Positions 60,121 to 64,000 of a stretch of 64,000 nt of DNA are shown here, in pieces. The DNA lies in NCBI GenBank assembly GCA_005784505.1, contig VCAZ01000102.1:496001-560000 (forward strand), written 5' to 3'. Both the position numbers and the translations under genes were made by a program. This DNA is from Bagarius yarrelli. Lineage: Eukaryota > Chordata > Actinopteri > Siluriformes > Sisoridae. Below the pieces are notes generated by a model, which searched no databases, was not told the DNA's origin, and was given only the letters and a program-made list of their open reading frames with translations. Numbering within the stretch: position 1 is the first letter of the stretch; each line of letters begins with the position of its first letter.

Positions 60121-61815
60121 TAGGCGGGAGTTTGAATATTTATATTTTTTTTGAGTTGGAGATCTTTAATCCAATTTGACAACCCTGGCCACGAGTGAGT
60201 GAAATATTTATTAAAAAAACAATGCATTAAGGTATAACACTAAATTAAGCTTACTTTTGTGGATGGTTTATAGCAGTGTCTTTTGATAACTAATAAGTCA
60301 TTTAAAAAACTATTTTAAATTGTTTTGAAGCTGTTGAAACACCTCACAAAACAGAGAGGTGGGGTGAGCAGAGCTCATTAGTAAGCCACATGCATGGGTT
60401 GCTGTAAACAGAGCTGTTTTTGAAAAGGTAAAATTAGTTTTTTACACTACCAATGTGAAGTTTTAATTAAAGTATGTTACAGACTTTTCATTAAGACCCT
60501 AAAGAAATGGGCATCCGATGACCTCGGAAATATTAAAAACTTAAGAGCATTTTAAGTAATATATGCCCTGTTTAAACAGACAATTACAAAAAATAATTAT
60601 AGTAAATAAACAACACAGAAAGATTGTCCTGTAACTTGTAAATGTAAAATAAATTTACAGCATTTGGCAGATGCCCTTATCCAGGGTGACCTGTTTTTCA
60701 GCAGTTGCAGGGCAATGGTGCTGGCAAATCGACCCACAATATTTTAATCGACAGTCCAACAGCTTCAGCATCTACCTACTACTTATATACACTTTCACAC
60801 AAACAAAATTAGGTCGAAAAAACATTTCTGGCTAAAATTTCTGACAAATATCACTATCAAGATGTTTGGTTAGCTTGTAGTGCTCTTATAATGCTTCTTT
60901 AGGTATTTTATCTTGTGTGTTGTATTGTGTATATCAATATTTATATTTGAATACTATATAGACAAATGTGTTTTTGTACACTGGTTTTAAAAATTGATTG
61001 GTAAATATATTTTAATTTGTTTAATGACTAATGTCTGATTCTTATTCATGCTGTATTTGTTCACTTAAAGATACTAAACCTTGGGTTAGATAGCTATTGA
61101 AAGAGTCTGCTTCCAGTGTAAGTGTTGCATAAAAGCAGATTATTTAAAACAATTTTACTTTAATTTCATAAGAATGTAACATTAGTTATATATAGTATAA
61201 ATTTAAACATAAAGAATTGACCAAGTAAAAAAATCATTGCATCATAAAGTAAAATAAGAACCAGTGAGGCTTGCCCTGTTTTATGTATAAAGGTGTCTTA
61301 GTTAGTTTCTTTAAACGTTTCTCTAAAACTGCCCTCCAAGGACAAGCGCATGTACAGTTTATGTGTCATTGTGGATACAGGTGTGCAACAAGTGCAACTA
61401 CTACGTTGGATCAAAGGTTTGCTGCCACAAATCTGGTAGCTTTGTTAGCTATAATACATTCACAATAATAACACTGACAACTAAACATTGACTGAACAGT
61501 TATTGTTTCCTTTTGTTGATTTGCAAATGTTATACTGTCACTGTTTGCGAGGAGGACACATTTATGTTCTCTGTCTTACTTTTTAAATTGAAAAAGACTC
61601 TGGTCAGGAGGGACTTCCTCTACCATGAATTTTGTACATCAGTAAACTTAAAATAAACTCGTCTTCCATCAAGCTACTGCTTCTCTTCATTTGTAGCTTA
61701 CTATTTTTATTTATGTATTCTAAAGACAATAATAATCTTTATTTTTTTAATGCATCCTCAAAAGTACATCGAGATAGAAAAGTTCCCTTTTTGTCGCTCA
61801 CTCTGACGTTGTGTC
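60121..61815. other. Intergenic AT-rich DNA with a SINE fragment
   Basis: 60655-60780 is a piece of the SINE family seen at 11335 (acagcatttggcagatgccc ttatccag). The remainder has no recognisable gene. The frame at 61271-61468 (MPCFMYKGVLVSFFKRF) has no known domain. Confidence 0.45.
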
Positions 61816-62270
61816 AAATGACAATTCAATTCAATTCAGTTTTATTTGTATAGCGCTTTTTACAATGGTGATTGTCACAAAGCAGCTTTACAATTGAAGA
61901 AATTATAAAACAGAATTAAACAGAAATCAATTTGTCCCTGATGAGCAAGCCGGGGGCGACGGTGGCAAGGAAAAACTCCCTGAGATGAGATAGGAAGAAA
62001 CCTTGAGAGGAACCAGACTCAACAGGGAACCCATCCTCATTTGGGTGAAAACAGGTAGCAGGGATTATGAGGTTACATTGTGTGTGTGTAAACAACTATA
62101 ATCATTAGTCCTTAGCGAGCAGCCGGAACGTCTTTATGGCGAAGTGGGTCGTCCTAGATCGCCCTGGTGATGCAACATCCGCTGGGCAGGTCACAGGGAA
62201 GGGTCCAACAGGACCGGGTCGGAGGTGGGGTCTGGATCACTGGCAGCTCCGTTGTGGCGTATGTAACTCA

Positions 62271-62302
<32 letters not shown>

Positions 62303-62335
62303 GAGGAAGAGAAGAGGAGAAAGAGAGGGAAGCGT

Positions 62336-62366
<31 letters not shown>

Positions 62367-63848
62367 GAAAAGGAAGGCAAAAAGAAGGAAAACAGTTAAG
62401 TGACAATGTAATCACATGGTTTGGATTGATTAAATGAATAATGTAAAGTGCAAGGATGGACTCCGGCAAGACTAACTAGGTCAGCATAACTAAAAGGAGA
62501 ACCGAAGGGAAACACAGACATGAGGGCTCCCTGATATGTTAAGCAACCAGCCGCTCTCATCATCAACACCGTGATCAATAAGAGAGGGGAAGACAGCATC
62601 TAAACATACCAGATCACCATAATACTCAACACCCATGAGTCCCCCAGATCTGCTCCTTTATCTAAGGGGAATCAATACAAAATGCTTGATTAAATAAGTA
62701 ACCTTTTTAACCTGGACTTAAACACTGAGACTGTGTCTGATTCCCGAACATACATAGGGAGGCTATTCCATAGCATTGGGGCTCTGTAAGAAAAGGCTCT
62801 GCCCCCTGCTGTAGTTTTTATAATGCGTGGAACTGACAGGCAGCCTGCATCCTTTGATCGAAGTAGGCGTGGCGGAACGTAAGACACTAGAAGTTTGCTC
62901 AAGTACTGCGGTGCAAGACCATTTAGAGCTTTATAAGTTAAAAGTAGTATTTTAAAATCGATGCGGTGTCTCACTGGGAGCCAATGCAGTGTGGATAGGA
63001 CTGGTGTGATGTGCTCGTATCTTTTAGTTTTAGTGAGGACTCTCGCTGCTGCGTTCTGGACTAACTGAAGTTTATTAATGCACCTAGTTGAACATCCAGA
63101 CAGTAAAGCGTTACAGTAATCCAGCCTGGATGTGATAAAGGCATGAACTAATTTTTCGGCATCAGTAAGCGACAAGATATCCTGGTAATATTGTCGACAT
63201 GGGCTTCAAATGAGAGATTGGAGTCTAAAATCACACCCAGATCTTTTACTGTTGCACTCGGTGAAACAGAAAGACTGTCTAGGGTTAAGGTGTGATCAGG
63301 AAGCTTACTTTTAGCTACCTGTGGTCCTAGAACCAGAACCTCCGTCTTGTCAGCGTTAAGCAAGAGGAAATTGCATAACATCCAATCTCTTACTTCCTTC
63401 ACACATTGCTCAATATTATTAAACTGGCCTTTCACATCAGGCCTTGATGAGACGTATAACTGTGTGTCATCAGCGTAACAGTGGAAACTGATATCATGCT
63501 TACGAATTATGTTTCCCAGAGGCAGCATGTAAAGAGAGAAAAGAAGTGGGCCTCAAACCGAGCCCTGTGGAACACCATACTTTACAAGGGAGCACGCAGA
63601 ATAATCACCATTTAAATCTACAAACTGGTAACGATCGGTTAAATAAATGGACCTGAGCCATGCAAGAGCTGTTCCGTTAATTCCTACTAATTTTTCTAAT
63701 CTGTGAAGAAGAATATCGTGATCTATGGTGTCGAAAGCCGCACTAAGGTCAAGTAATATAAGCAACGAGACACAGCCTTGGTCGGATGCCAGTAAGAGGT
63801 CATTAGCTACTACTTTGACCAGTGCCGTCTCTGTGCTGTGGTGAGGCC
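61816..63848 (-). mobile_element. L2-clade LINE, 5'-truncated, comparatively young
   Basis: The 3' end on + is ttcaattcagttttatttgt, then atagcgctttttacaatggt. Minus-strand reverse transcriptase reads almost continuously: LILLDLSAAFDTIDHDILLH, YGVPQGSV, a TGA at 63555-63553, then GPLLFSLYMLPLGNIIRKHD, CYADDTQLYVS with the intact active site, and LLNADKTEVLVLGPQ. After a frameshift near 63165 come SRLDYCNALLSG, LQLVQNAAARVLTKTKRYEH and LHWLPVRHRIDFKILLLTYK. The copy begins at the HHSTETALVKV block, so endonuclease and ORF1 are lost by 5' truncation. Confidence 0.92.
62275..62367 (+). repeat. GA microsatellite in the L2 3' region
   Basis: Two GA runs (62275-62302 and 62335-62367), interrupted by gaggaagagaagaggag-type purine sequence. 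Located in the untranslated 3' region of the L2 copy. Confidence 0.9.
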
Positions 63849-64000
63849 TGCTGTGTGCGTCAGTTTTCCTCCTTGTGGCTGTGGTCTTTTCGGCCGTGTG
63901 TTCCTGGGTGCAGTCGGTCCCTCAAATTCGATATCCTACATGAATGCTGATTTCTGTGTATGGGCCCTGTGCACTCAGCAGCAGCGTTTGTTGATGGGTC
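63849..64000. other. Unassigned window end
   Basis: Sequence beyond the L2 truncation point. Moderate GC, with no gene or repeat family recognised in 150 bp. Confidence 0.4.

Noticed and set aside
59839..60123. 94-codon basic frame on + opposite the Gypsy fragment
   Set aside because: Lies opposite and just upstream of gag-like sequence on -; Lys/Arg/Glu-rich purine-run artefact without a domain.
62191..62469. Ser/Leu-rich 92-codon frame on -
   Set aside because: Translation of the GA microsatellite.

Overview
This window is eukaryotic and most likely from a teleost fish. The genes are split into short exons with GT-AG introns. The interspersed repeats are typical of fish: L2 and Rex1 LINEs, RTE, many Tc1/mariner copies, Harbinger, hAT, DIRS1-like and Ty3/Gypsy elements, and tRNA-derived SINEs. 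Taxonomy below teleost cannot be fixed from the sequence alone. No bacterial operon, phage, CRISPR array or tRNA/rRNA gene was seen.

Three host genes can be supported. (1) The last two coding exons of ddx23 (spliceosomal DEAD-box helicase, PRP28 type) lie on the + strand at 269-1548. (2) A complete naa10 (catalytic subunit of the NatA N-terminal acetyltransferase) lies on the - strand in eight coding exons, 20071 down to 16191. (3) A znf512b-like zinc-finger gene lies on the + strand in nine recognisable exons from 36490 to 58061. All its splice phases agree, but it lacks the central block of C2H2 fingers expected for the family, and one finger has lost a zinc ligand.

Everything else is repeats or unassigned AT-rich DNA. 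From left to right: 1.9-16 kb holds an L2 interrupted by hAT and Harbinger remnants, a Rex1, a SINE, a decayed Tc1, an RTE fragment and another Tc1 piece. 20-36 kb holds a SINE, a ~180-190 bp tandem array with an inverted copy, a Rex1, two L2 pieces, a Tc1, a SINE and a broken Ty3/Gypsy element. 36-58 kb is znf512b, its introns filled with Tc1, Rex1, retrovirus-like, RTE, L2 and DIRS1-like sequence plus two solo LTRs. 58-64 kb holds a SINE, a second Gypsy fragment and a fairly young L2.

No new multi-gene system was found. The best leads are: the finger-poor znf512b; two of its exons lying between TA-flanked ends of one Tc1 family; a serial template-switch rearrangement at 32164-32378; an unidentified protein-like ORF inside naa10 intron 7; and a solo LTR with an exact 5-bp target duplication. 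Exon and repeat limits come from reading by eye. Repeat boundaries are approximate to about 20-50 bp unless a terminal motif is given.
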